A DNA stretch of 64,000 bases from Cephalotus follicularis. Taxonomy: Eukaryota; Streptophyta; Magnoliopsida; Oxalidales; Cephalotaceae. Position numbers and translations under genes: made by a program. The notes beneath the pieces are model-generated. The model did no database searches and was not told the DNA's origin. It saw only the letters and a program-made list of their open reading frames with translations. The stretch is taken from positions 172,246-236,245 of the forward strand of contig BDDD01002101.1 of assembly GCA_001972305.1 (NCBI GenBank). Direction: 5' to 3'. Shown in pieces: positions 23,851 through 34,860 of the stretch (its first letter is position 1; each line of letters opens with the position of its first letter).

Positions 23851-24988
23851 CCTAGCCGGTGTCCTTCCTCTGTGACGGTCCTGCTGCCGCACCACTACTA
23901 CTCCCTGGCCCAGTAGGCACTGTAGCAGAACTCTTAGGACAGTCCTTCACCAAATGACCAGGTGCCCCGCACCTCAAGCACCAACCATTGAACCTCCAGC
24001 AATCTTTCTGTTTGTGGCCTGTACGACCATAATAATAGCAACCTCCAGATCTAGCATTACTCCCTTGGCTGGGGGTACCCTGTGAAGCTGTCTGTTGAGA
24101 CTTGTTTTTAGACGACTCCGTCGGAGAACCACCATTTTGCCATTTCGACGATGCTGCTAGGGACTGTGTAGGACTCTGTTTATTCTACTGTACGCGAGCT
24201 CTCTCAGCCTGGTCTTCACTGGATATTATCTCCAGTAGTCTTGCTTTCTAAGCAACCTCCACGAAAGTCCCCAGTTCCATAGCTCTAATTCTTGATCGAA
24301 GGTCCGGCTGCAAACCTCTCAGAAATCTCCGTATTTTCTTCACTTCATCAGCTACCAGATAGGGTGAATGTCTAGCTAGCTCCATGAACCTTGCTTGATA
24401 CTCAGTCACCGTCATTTCCCCCTGTCACAACTCCAAGAGCTCTGTCTCTCGGGGCTCTTGTTCAATTCGTGGAACATATGTCTCCAACAATTTTGTCTGG
24501 AATCTTCCCTAAGTACTGTCAAGCCTCTGAGATTCCCATTTTTCTTTGACCATCTCCCACCAATGAGTGGCCTCACCCCATAGACGGTATACGAAAAACT
24601 TCAGTTTTTGAGTGTCAGTATAGTCCATTACTTCAAAGATTTTCTCCAAGTCCTGTAGCCATCTCTCGGCAACAGTAGCATCAAGTTCCCCCTGGAAACT
24701 CGGTGGATTCTGCCTCATAAACCTTTCAATGTCCCTCCCAAACTGGTTATTATCCTCTCCCAGGCAGTGGTCGGGAGCTCTATGTTGCGGCCTAGCTTGC
24801 GAGTAGTATTGGCACATCTCCTCCGTATTAGCCATATTAAAGGCCATCTGTTGCTAAAAATAGTCCGCAATTCAGGACATCGGATCTCTGTCATCTTGGG
24901 GGACATTCATTCCTTGCGGAATATTTGCTTCCTCAGGGGCATTGGCTCCAACAGCTCTAACCCTAGCACGTGTTCTCCTTCGGTCCAT
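23850..24988 (-). pseudogene. B gag region
   Basis: Minus strand, starting MDRRRTRAR at 24988. It contains the gag core (AERWLQDLEKIFEVM, WGEATHWWEM) and zinc-knuckle sequence around 23930-24060. It parallels A's gag throughout. Broken in several places. Start chosen because the same initial residues occur in A and the ATG lies about 100 bp inside the PBS. Confidence 0.85.
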
Positions 24989-25084
24989 TTGTTCCTATAA
25001 GAAGGATAACGGTTAGTCATGATTTTAGGAAAAAAATTTATTAATTGCCGAGGAAAATATCCTAGCTAAGCATATATGGAATAT

Positions 25085-25096
25085 GCTCTGATACCA
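25085..25096 (-). other. B primer-binding site
   Basis: Minus-strand TGGTATCAGAGC, matching initiator tRNA-Met, 3 bp from the LTR end at 25100. Confidence 0.9.
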
Positions 25097-25605
25097 TGCT
25101 GTCACGCCCCAGTTTCGGTAAGACAACATTAAAGCGGTAAAGGCAATTAACAAATAAATTCAGCTCATGCAAAAACCATAAAATTTAAACTTTTCAAACA
25201 TGATATCAGTTGCGGAAGCATAGAAACTCATAAGCTGAAACACGTAATGTGCATCTCATACTGCATGCTACTCAAAACAAATATGTCATTGTTAAGAACC
25301 CACAAACAGAGCGTGATCCATAAAACATTAATACAACCCATCATTAAACAAAACTAGAAGTGTGGGGTACATCAACAGTCCTTAAAACAAAACCGGTTTA
25401 TTACAAAACAAGAGAATTAAAACCAACAATGACAACAACATAAAAACTTGTTCTTCGTCCAAGCTAGTCCAACCGGTCTGCTGCATCAACCTGTAAAGTA
25501 GGGGGTTAGCCTTTGTCCTCACTCGGCTAAGTCATAAAGGTAGCTCAGAATATTAAATGCATGTCATGTGATGTATGCATAAATGATGCAGTGCAAGAAA
25601 TACGT

Positions 25606-25642
25606 GTGTATATATATATGAAATATATATATATATATATAT
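25606..25642. repeat. (TA)n tract in B 5' LTR
   Basis: TATATATATATG followed by a longer run of alternating T and A. Simple repeat, longer here than in the partner LTR. Confidence 0.9.
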
Positions 25643-26420
25643 TAGCAGTACAGTAAAAATAACAGTAGGTGCATATATATGAAAAATATATGTAAGCAAT
25701 AACAGTACAGTAGTAACCTGGCCAGGGCTACATCAACAGGCACAGTAATGTCCGAAAAGGACCAACAGGCAGTACAGTAAGTCCACAAAGGACCACAACA
25801 TGCAGGCAGTATGTGTAACGCCGCCAACTCCTGGCCCCACGTTCACTCCCACTTCGGTCCCTACTCCAGGAAACCAAGCGAGACAACAGTACAGTACAGT
25901 GAGTTACCCAGCCAACTCCTGGCTCCTAGGTCAACCCTACCACTAGCCGGCGCTGGCAGTCTCTGCCATGCAACTACTGGCTCAAGCACAAACACAGTAA
26001 TTTCACAGAGCAACACAGTGAATCAATACAGTAAACAATGCAGTAAGCAGTACAGTAGTGATCGTTTAGATCGACAACAGGCAGTTCATTTTTAAATATT
26101 TTCAAAAGTGATAACATTTGAAATACGTACTTCTAATAGATAGAAAATACTTTAAACAATTCAGTAGTGGAAATCGCTTTCCGAAGGCGTTCATAAAAAT
26201 AACAATATTCTTTCTATATTTTCGTACTCAACATAGTAGTTTTCAACTTGCATGTGCATTTCTAATGTAACGATACTTAGAGAATCATAATCAATTTATA
26301 AACAGTCCGTGAACAGGCAGTAAACAGTACATATGCAATGCATACAAATGCTCTAATCCATCCTAATCAGAATCGGGATCGTTTCGTATCGTTTAAATAA
26401 GAAAACTTCCAAACAGTACA

Positions 26421-26695
26421 AGAAGGCGTCGATGTCTATTAAAAGGCATCGATGTCTTTGTCCCTCAACGTCGATGCCCAAGTCCTTAGTGTCAGCGCTT
26501 TCTACTGTTCGAACACGTCGATGTCCATTTTTATACGCATCGACGCTCAAGGTATGGAACCTTAAAGGTCAGCGTATTGCTCAAGGCGTCGACGTGTTAA
26601 GGTAGGAACCTTAGGCGTCGACGTGTAATACGTCAAAATTCAAGCAGATAGCCCAAAGGCGTCGATGTAGTTCAAAGACGACGACGTGATTCGAG
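26421..26695 (-). repeat. GTCGAC palindrome cluster, B 5' LTR (downstream)
   Basis: Counterpart of 18962-19225, with forms such as GGCGTCGATGTC, AACGTCGATGCC and GGCGTCGACGTG. Confidence 0.8.
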
Positions 26696-26919
26696 CACCA
26701 GTCATCTTCTTCCTCACGACGTAACAAACAGTGACCATCACAATCCACATACATGCAAGACAACATGTAATCAGAGCAGGAAACCAACATGCAGATACAT
26801 ATCACATATCCAGCATAATATGGCATTGATCTAGTGATCAAAATAGTTCAAGAATCATGCAATCTATGCATCTCAAAACATAGTCCAAGCATGAACATTA
26901 ATCTCAATAATACAGTTAT

Positions 26920-26968
26920 GGCTTCCCCTACCTCTTTGTTCCAAGTTAGGAACTAGAATGTCCACCTC
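26920..26968 (-). other. Conserved LTR hairpin block (B 5' LTR)
   Basis: Minus strand: GGACATTCTA, stem GTTCC, loop TAACTT, stem GGAAC, then AAAGAGGTAGGGG. Confidence 0.65.
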
Positions 26969-27496
26969 TTTGCGTTCCAAACCTGTCACAGCAGCCCCCA
27001 GGTCTGTCCCGTTGCTGCAAGCCACCAACCCCAAGTTCCAATCTCCAAATTGTTCAATAATGGAGGAAATGTTTATCCCTCCTCACTGTTTTCCTCTCTT
27101 TGATATCTCTCATGTGTTTCCCACCAACTCTCACTATTTCTTTTGTGGTTTCCTTTCTCTTCTTTTTCTCCTAGTTCGTTTTGGGAAGAGAAGGGAGTTT
27201 TATGCATATTGAAGTTTGTTTCCATCTGCATCAATGAAAAAATCTCCTCTTTCTTCACACCTTCTCCACACCTGGTTGCATGACGCACCAGGTGTCTCCC
27301 CTTTGCTGCCAAGGCCATTGCATGCTCTCACATGCCTTCCCACTTCTGTCATTTCAGTCCTAGCAGTTCAGGGTACCATAATGCATGCTCAACACGTCAT
27401 GATCTGCATGTTAAGATGCCTGGATAGTGCCCCCAAAAGTGTCCCCTAGCACCACGTTACTGTCAGTGCATAACGGGTCTAATATTCGGCGTTACT

Positions 27497-27650
27497 CGTC
27501 GACGTTTTATTTGGACATCGACGTCTTTCCTCTTTCTTTTCATACGAGGGCGTCGATGTTCACGCCAGCGTCGACGTGCATATACATGCACCTACGTGAG
27601 TCATTTGTCTCAAAGACGTCGAAGCGTTCAATAGGCGTTGACGCGTTTCT
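27497..27650 (-). repeat. GTCGAC palindrome cluster, B 5' LTR (upstream)
   Basis: Counterpart of 20032-20190: CTCGTCGACGTT, ACATCGACGTC, GGGCGTCGATGTTC, AGCGTCGACGTG. Confidence 0.8.
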
Positions 27651-27735
27651 CCCCAAAACTGCGCCGTTTCACCTCAAATTGTTCTTTTAACATGTCACTA
27701 ACATTCCCATTCCAAAACAACATTATTAGAGTATG

Positions 27736-27851
27736 GTATAAAAGCATTTCTTGTGTCAGAAAAACCTACACTGCATAATTGGTGTTTTCTAATACAAAAC
27801 AAAAATTTCCCATTGTTTTCCAGCTTCAAATAATGACATCAAGGGTTAGGC
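27736..27851. other. Q left segment: unclassified DNA, duplicated at 33049
   Basis: Begins TATAAAAGCATTTC and aligns, with many substitutions, to 33049-33165. After removing solo LTR D, its continuation at 32132-32230 aligns to 33166-33255. So an ancient ~200-bp segment is present twice. No coding signal. Confidence 0.7.
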
Positions 27852-28586
27852 TGTAACGCCCCAAACCCCAAGGGTCAACCCCCAAGGTTTGACGCGTTAC
27901 CAATAGTATTATTCAATAAATTGTAAAAAATTAAAAACATTTAATCAATATAATAATGCATGCGGAAATTCAATAACAATAATCTTCGTGGATAAAACCT
28001 AGTTTATACAACATTATTTAAATGGTAGATCTGCCATAGATCAGCATGTCATGATACAATCCCATCATAAAACTCCTAGGTCGTCGAACTGCAACTGGAA
28101 GGATGAGACTTACCCTGGTTCAGTCTTCTGCTTGCTGCGAGGCTCCACCTGTACCTGACCCATTACATTACTATGCAATGGGTCAGTAACCACTGGTTGT
28201 GTAGGAACCCCTACCCATACAAATGTGGAGTGAAATGCAACAAATATAAATATGTATGCTACGAGAGATGCAGTAAGAACAGTACAATACATTCAGTAGA
28301 TTTATTCATTCCATAACGATTATTAACAATCATTACGCAATTATTAGCAGTCACTAACAGTCCATAACAGTCATTATAAATCATTCTGCGGCATTCCCTA
28401 CTTACGGAGGAGTGGTAACACACTCCAGACGTTGAAGGCAGAGAAGTCGAAATAAATAAATGTTACAATTTAGGCAGACCGGTTCCTCGGGTTCCTCAAC
28501 TTTAGGAAGAGCAATATACGCTCTCTAGGCGTTATAGGCAGACGAGAGGAACATAAACATTCACTGTACAATAACAGTCATTCAGT

Positions 28587-28735
28587 AGGTGTGGCTCATC
28601 TCGGTCGGTGATCCATGGCTCATCTTAGTCGGTGATCCATTGGACTATCTCGGTGACCCACCTGGTTCAGCTCAATTTGGTGACCCATTAGGTCATCTCA
28701 GAAATAGCCTTACTGGTTCATCTCGATGGTGACCT
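28587..28735. repeat. ~30-40-bp degenerate tandem repeat in D
   Basis: Four or five loose copies of a CATCTCGGTCGGTGATCCAT-like unit. Non-coding. Confidence 0.7.
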
Positions 28736-29200
28736 AGTGCATTACATTAATAGTACACTAACATTACAATATCACTACATTAATATTTTATCCTGAGGTA
28801 TGCCTTTATTAAAACACTACAAAATACACTACATTCATTATACTTTTACTATTACAACCAGGCACGTTATTATGCATGCATGGGATGCATTGCAGGGCAG
28901 TAATTGGGGCCATGTTCTCATGCGCTGGACGCATATTTGGCAGAGGACCACGCCTCACTTGCATGGTCAGGGCGCACGCATGCATAACATTTATAATGCA
29001 CTACACAAATAGCATAGTATGGCGGCTACACTGGTACATCCTTGGATGTATATTCTAGAACGCATATATGCTTGGGGTATAGTCCAGGGAAAAGCTTAGC
29101 GTTGTGCCATGCTCGGCATACGGATGCATGCATGAGATGACCTGATGGGTGGATGCCAGGATGCATGCTCAGGACATGGCAGTGGAGAGCTAGGTGCCTT

Positions 29201-29292
29201 GCAGTGGACGGGACGCATGCAGAGGACAATGGTGTCCTTCGTGCATGGTGTCCTTTGCGCATGCAGTGGACGGGACACATGCAGAGGACAAT
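29201..29292. repeat. ~62-bp tandem repeat in D, left of C
   Basis: Units built from GCAGTGGACGGGACGCATGC, AGAGGACAATGGTGTCC and GCATGGTGTCCTTTGCGC. The array continues at 30912-31000 across the C insertion. Confidence 0.8.
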
Positions 29293-29660
29293 TGTCACAC
29301 CCCGTTTACAAAAACGCAGCATTAAAGCGGTAAGGGCAATTAACAAAAACATACAGCTCATGCAAAACCATAAAATTTAAAACATAAACCTTTAACAGGG
29401 TACAACAGTAGCGGAAGCTCAAAACCATAAGCTGTGAACCGTAACGTGTGTCCCATACCACACGCTACTCCAGGGTCCAATACAGTTAACCGCCCATAAA
29501 ACGGAGCGTGAAAAACAATACAAGTTTGAATTCCTTTAAGAACAGAACCAAAATAACAGTACAACTCAAAAGCATAACTACTACAGGTTTGATGCACAAC
29601 AGGAGAAGTAAAAAGAAGAAAGCAACAACTGGATCACCGTCAGTGTCGAGGTAAAACATA

Positions 29661-29776
29661 AAAGACGTCGATGTAAATAAAAGGAGTCGACGTTTTAGGG
29701 TCTGGATCCTCAAAACGACAGTGTATTTACATAAAGGAGTCAACGTTATTCTAAAAGAAGTCGACGTCATTTCAAC
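29661..29776 (-). repeat. GTCGAC palindrome cluster, C (downstream)
   Basis: AGACGTCGATGTA, GGAGTCGACGTTT, GGAGTCAACGTT and GAAGTCGACGTC within about 115 bp. Confidence 0.8.
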
Positions 29777-29997
29777 AGTGTCGTCTTCTACCTCACGACT
29801 TATCAAACAGTAACTTCAACAACCCACAATCATGCATATCAACGGGTAAACATGGCCAGAAACCAACATGCAGATACTTAACACATACCTAACATGTCAT
29901 GGAATCAAACCAGTAACCAAAACAGTTCAAGAATCATACGTAACATACACTCAAAATCATAGACTAAGCATGGATAATAACTTGAGATACAGTCACA

Positions 29998-30046
29998 GCT
30001 TTCCCCTACCTCTTGTCCCACGTTAGGAACAGGAAAGTCCACCCCT
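29998..30046 (-). other. Conserved LTR hairpin block (C)
   Basis: Minus strand: GGTGGACTTTCCT, stem GTTCC, loop TAACGT, stem GGGAC (one G-U pair), then AAGAGGTAGGGG. Confidence 0.65.
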
Positions 30047-30596
30047 TTTCGTATCCAACAGGTCACAGCAACTCCCCAAGGTTCGTCCCGAAGTTGCACA
30101 AGTGGCTCCAAGCTTTCAAGCAAGCTCAACAATGGTGGATTGTTATCTCTCCTTTTACTTTCTGTTTCCAGTAGTCACAGTGTCACTCACAGGTGTTTGA
30201 TTCTTCCTCCAACAGTAGCCGAAGGTGAGGGGGTGAGGAATGTCTTTTAAGTACCCAACTTGTTTCTCTTGTGTTTAGAAGGTCACATGCATCTAGGGTT
30301 CACCCACCTTCTGCATGCAGCAGCAGGCTCTCTCTCTCCCTCACGGTTCTTCACGCTAGAACAAGCCACCACTTCTGGCCATCCCTTCCCAGAACACATG
30401 TCTCATTCTTCCTTTCTTTTGTTGCATGCACACCCCCAAGCTACACATGTCCACAAGGGTTCAAACATGCAGGTTGGGAGCAGGGTGCATGCCCAACACG
30501 TCCCAAGCCATGCCCCAAGGCACCTACAAAAGCCTTCACATGACACCTCCCTTGCACGTTCTCTGTCAGAAAGTAACATGCAAGACACCCGAACTA

Positions 30597-30727
30597 AAGA
30601 CGTCGACGTCTTCTCCAAAGGCGTCGATGTCATTGTCCCCGATCGAGGTGCATGTGCATGCAGTTACGTGCAACGCTTTGCCACAAAGGAGTAGACGTCT
30701 TTCCAAAGAGAGTCGACGTCTTTCCCC
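30597..30727 (-). repeat. GTCGAC palindrome cluster, C (upstream)
   Basis: AGACGTCGACGTC, GGCGTCGATGTC, GGAGTAGACGTC and GAGTCGACGTC within about 130 bp. Confidence 0.8.
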
Positions 30728-30911
30728 CAAGACAGCGTCGTTTTAGCCCTTTTTATATCCTTTAACATATAAAACACAAGCTTCAACATAAGACAGATTG
30801 GAAAACATCATCAAATTCGGAAAAAAACCATCATCTTTATTAATTCCACAATTTAAGGGTACAAATACATGTGGAATAATAATACATGGAAATCCCGGGT
30901 GTTACAACAAT

Positions 30912-31000
30912 GGTGTCCTCCGCGCATGGTGTCCTCTGCGCTTGCAGTGGACAGGACGCATGCAGAGGACAATGGCATCCTCAGCACTTTGGCATCCTCG
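30912..31000. repeat. ~62-bp tandem repeat in D, right of C
   Basis: Continuation of the array at 29201-29292, same GCAGTGGAC...GGACAATGG units, then diverging into CATCCTCGGCACTTTGG repeats. Confidence 0.75.
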
Positions 31001-32131
31001 GCACTTTGGCGTCCTCAGCGTATGGACATCGCTTGCAGTGGTGGATGCACTGCTCAGTGCGGGCTGAAGCGCATGGCATGCTCCTCAGCACCCTGGGCGT
31101 TTGTAGTGGAGAGCTTGGTACCTCGCCATGCTTGGACGCATGGCCCAGGTGAGCTCAAGCTCCATCCCGGCACCTCGGCTAATGACGATAATGTGCGTGG
31201 CACACTGCTTGGCACCATGGCGTGCCAGAGCGCCTTGCTATGGGAAGCTCTGTCAGACGATCGTGACGTGCTTGTAGGCGTGCTTCTCGGGTCGCAAACC
31301 AAGCATGCCCGGGCGTGGTGATGACCTGCTTCAGTGCAAGGTGGGATCAAGCTCTTATTTCCTTTATTTCAGTGTGTAAGCAGATGTATATATATATCCA
31401 ATAGTCCTCATTCTAGGGGATCAGAATACACTTTCTATTGTTGCATTTCCAATGCATTCATTCTATGATAACAGTAGCACAACATATTAATTAAAATTAT
31501 TAAAGAGTGCTGGTAGGAGATCCTACCTTAAGGTCGATCCTTGAGCTGCTCTTTCCTTTGCTCAGCACAATTTCTTCAATTGCTCCGTGTTTTACGCTGG
31601 GCTCCTTTTCTCCACTGGTTCTCCCTTTGCTTCCCGTCTCTAAAAAAGTTAGAGGTGAGTAGGATTTAAGGAGAGAAAAAGGGGAAACAATAAGTCTCCA
31701 GAAATGGGCATTTCTTTGTCTCTTTCTCTCCCATAATTTACCATCAACCGTCCCCACTTCTCCTTTTTCCTTTTTGTAGTCACCAAAGGAAGACTCTGGA
31801 ACTCTTCACACAAGTCTACTATTTTCTTAACTAAATTGGGTCGAGGACTAAGAAGTCAACCCAATTCTCCATTTATTTCAATTAACCCAATACATTAATC
31901 ACTTCAAGCCCAATTCCATTTATTAATTCAATTCTAAATCAGGCCATAAGCATTTTTGAGCCCATATTCCATTTTTGGGTCCAGTACCATAAAATTCCAC
32001 TCAAGGCCCAATAGCCATTTCTACTCCAGTTTGATAACAATACATTTTTAGGCCCGCAATACCGTTCCTTAAATTACTGTACATTTATACATATCTATTT
32101 TATTTACAAAACTTTCGAGTATTACATAGGC

Positions 32132-34144
32132 GTCTTGGCTCCTCACCATTGAAAACTCATGTTGCCATTACACAATTTACAATACCGATGAAAAACATGT
32201 AAAATGTCACTCTCATAACTTATGAACATAGTAGTTGCCTTTTTAACTACACGCAGGTGTTATGCTGCTAACTATGGGATGTGTTGCGTTATATAGTGGT
32301 AGATAGTTGCATTATTGACATAGCATGGGAAGTTATGCATGCATAAGGCTAACGATATACACACAATTAGAAAGGGGAAAAAATGACAGAGTGAGGCACA
32401 AACAAATAAGAAAAAAGGTACAATTTCCTAATAATAGAGCCGTTGAAAAATGAGGCAGCCCATGTGATATGACATTTTTTGTGTTGGGCCTATCACTCAT
32501 TGGTTTGGACAGATACAAAAATAAGTGTCACAACTCGTGCTACGTAATTATATAACATGCAAAAACATTTATGTTGTCAAAGAAGATAACATTTCATGTT
32601 GTTAAAGAAGATAACATGCAAAAACATTTATTTAAATTGTAGTTTATATACGCGCGCGCGCACACACACACACATACACACACACACACACAATATTAGA
32701 TTAAGTAGAAGTGTACACAAAAGGATGGGTTTCTTTCTTTAGCAATGGATTCCGGGTCAGTTGTTGAAAAATATTATTCAAATAACCATAAACTTCATTT
32801 TTGCAAAAAATCCATAATCCTCCTACTGTACGCGGCATCTTGTCACATTATAGTGCCAACACACCCAGAGTTCTATAGCACTGAGGTAAATTTTTGAAGC
32901 AATCATTTAGGGTTACATATCAAATTGACGCTCATATATAAATGGGGACATTTTTACGACCCTCACCCTGAAGTTGTCGGTCCAAAAGTAGATAAACTAG
33001 GACTTTAGCCAACTCTTCAGTGTCTACAGACAAGAGAAGACATGCAGTCTATAAAAGCCTTACTTCTAAACAGAAAAACTACCCCATGTGGTTGTTGTTT
33101 TGCAACACAAAACAAAAATTTCTCATTGTTTTTTGGCTCCAAATAATGACATAAAGGGTTGGGTGACGTGGCTCCTCTCCATGGACAACAGAAGTTGCCT
33201 TTACACAATATACAGTACCAATTAAAAACATGCAAAGCAATACTCACCCCCCTAATTTTTGTACTTTTCACCCAGTAAGAAATCCCATTTTTTTCCAACT
33301 CCGGTGTTTGTTCAACACCAAAGTAAAAAAAAATATAATCCTTGCTTGAGAGGCGGTATACACCGGAGTGTATAGTCGCCCTATTTTGTGCCGTGATGCA
33401 GCACTATTACTACAAGGTAACAGCTGCAAAAAAGTGTATGTCGCGTGGTATGGCATTATTACATTCTGGGGATATCGTAAGGGTATTTTACTAGAGCTTC
33501 TCAGAAAGGGTACAAACACTGTAAGTAAAATGTACACACGTAGTAACATATGCATACATGGTAAATGCATCTATGTACAATGTCCTAACAAACGATTGGT
33601 TAAAACAATATGCAAATGGGATATTTATTGGTTCATTTGATTTATTCTTGTTTGGTCAAATTTCTAATTATATTAATTATGATACGATTTTCAATCATAC
33701 GATGATCACCCTATTTTGGGATAATCACCTTGTTTCAATCAATGTACTTGTACGATTTCAATTAGAATGGTTATGAGATTTGGATAGTTTGCGTTAGATA
33801 AAATTATAATCAGCATGGAAAACTCCATTTCAGAAAATTAGAAAATCACCCTATTGTGAACGGCTACTGCCAACCATGAACAGGATTTGTTTTGAAATGT
33901 ACATGCCAGGCATATCAAAGGTACTCATGCGCTATTATTATTGTACGTAGTAGGCATATCATGTGTACACTTTTGTACAAGGCCCGTAAAATGCCAGGAT
34001 GTGTCAACGTATTCAAAATGCCAGGTCACACGTATGCCGTGCAATTAGGATATGGTGTGGAATATGTATTCATACCTATAAGACCCATTTGTGTTAAATT
34101 TCTATTTGTCAAAATTAAGGTGAATATATTTTTTGATGCCTAAA
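32132..34144. other. Q right segment: no gene recognised
   Basis: About 2 kb of AT-rich DNA with no conserved domain. It contains the second copy of the duplicated segment (33049-33255), a CG/CA dinucleotide tract (32650-32692) and only short, unsupported frames. It may be ancient element remains or true host intergenic DNA. Confidence 0.6.
32650..32692. repeat. (CG)n(CA)n alternating tract
   Basis: CGCGCGCGCG followed by a long CA run broken once by a T. Alternating purine-pyrimidine with the potential for Z-DNA. Simple repeat. Confidence 0.9.
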
Positions 34145-34860
34145 AATGATATTACATAAGCCGGGTGTGACTTCTGTCCCTACAGTCTCTATATAAGTCG
34201 AGAGTGTGTCTCTCACAATCTTTACCTAAGTCAGGTGTGACTTCGTCTCCCCGTAGTCTCTATATAAGTCAAGAGTGTGTCTCTCGCAATCTTTAAATAA
34301 GTCGAGTGTGATTCCATGTCCCACACATTCTATATTTGTGACGTAAGCCGAGGTTAAATGCATGCGTAGTCTTTACATAAGCCGAGTGTGACTCTATGTC
34401 CTTGCATTCTATATTTCTAACATAAGCCGAGGTTAAATGCCTATGCAGTCTTTACATATTTGAGGTGGATGTGATTCTGTGTCCCTTGCATTCTATATTT
34501 ATGACATAAGCCAAGATGAAATGCCTGCGTAGTCTTTATATAAGTTGGCGGGCTTCAAGTATCCTGCAACCTATATTTATGACATAAGCCAAGGTTAAAT
34601 GTCTGCGTAGTCTTTACGTAAGTTGGGTGGCTTTGAGTCTCCTGCAATCTATGTTTTTTGCATATCAAAGTTGGGTGTGATTCCGTGTCCCCCGCATTCT
34701 ATACATAAGCCGGGTGTGATTCCGTGTCCCCCGCAATCTTTACCTATCTAAGTCGGGTGTGATTTCATGTCCCTATAATCTATATCTATACATAAGCAGG
34801 GCGTGATTTTGTGTCCCCCGAAATCTTTATATACATTAGCAGGGTGTGATTCCGTATCCC
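34145..34860. repeat. Degenerate minisatellite, ~45-65-bp units
   Basis: More than ten loose repeats of ATAAGCCGGGTGTGATTCC, GTGTCCCCCGCAATC and TCTATATTTATGAC-like blocks. Unit length varies. No coding content. It ends where copia LTR G begins. Confidence 0.85.

Larger units (their letters stand above)
17644..27735 (-). mobile_element. B: near-complete Ty3/gypsy chromovirus, minus strand
   Basis: On the minus strand: 5' LTR 25100-27735 (outer ~105 bp absent), PBS 25085-25096, gag, PR, RT, RNase H, INT, chromodomain, polypurine tract 20379-20393, 3' LTR 17644-20378. It is related to A in protein (both gag start MDRRRTRAR) but has its own LTR sequence. The two LTRs differ by about 4-7% in the stretches compared by eye, suggesting an age near 2 My at the usual plant LTR rate. 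The coding region is heavily broken (about eight or more breaks). Because the outer 5' LTR end is missing, no target duplication can be matched. Confidence 0.93.
25100..27735 (-). repeat. B 5' LTR (outer end absent)
   Basis: Plus-strand TGTCACGCCCC onward, aligning with the 3' LTR up to about 27735, where similarity stops abruptly and unclassified DNA Q begins. It carries an AT dinucleotide tract (25610-25642), the hairpin block at 26920-26968 and two GTCGAC clusters. Confidence 0.9.
29293..30906 (-). mobile_element. C: solo LTR of a Tekay-like gypsy element
   Basis: Plus-strand TGTCACACCCC ... GGGTGTTACA, 1614 bp, flanked by the perfect duplication ACAAT (29288-29292, 30907-30911). It sits inside a tandem repeat of solo LTR D. 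It contains two GTCGAC clusters and the conserved hairpin block, so it is a shorter relative of the A/B LTRs. No internal region. Confidence 0.92.
27852..32126 (-). mobile_element. D: solo LTR (gypsy-type), interrupted by C
   Basis: Plus-strand TGTAACGCCCC ... AGTATTACA, flanked by the identical duplication TAGGC (27847-27851 and 32127-32131). Removing solo LTR C leaves about 2.66 kb with no internal region, hence a solo LTR left by recombination between the LTRs of one element. Orientation is judged minus from the TTTGGGGCGTTACA end. It holds a donor-like AGGGTAAGT at ~28113 on the minus strand and several short tandem repeats, but no clear GTCGAC cluster. Confidence 0.85.

Noticed and set aside
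30260-31350. Host gene candidate with several overlapping frames
   Set aside because: Frames cover repeats and the C/D LTR boundary. No domain, no consistent splice structure.
33892-34143. 83-residue frame with Cys and His residues
   Set aside because: No recognisable family and no support from neighbours. Length is within chance for AT-moderate DNA.
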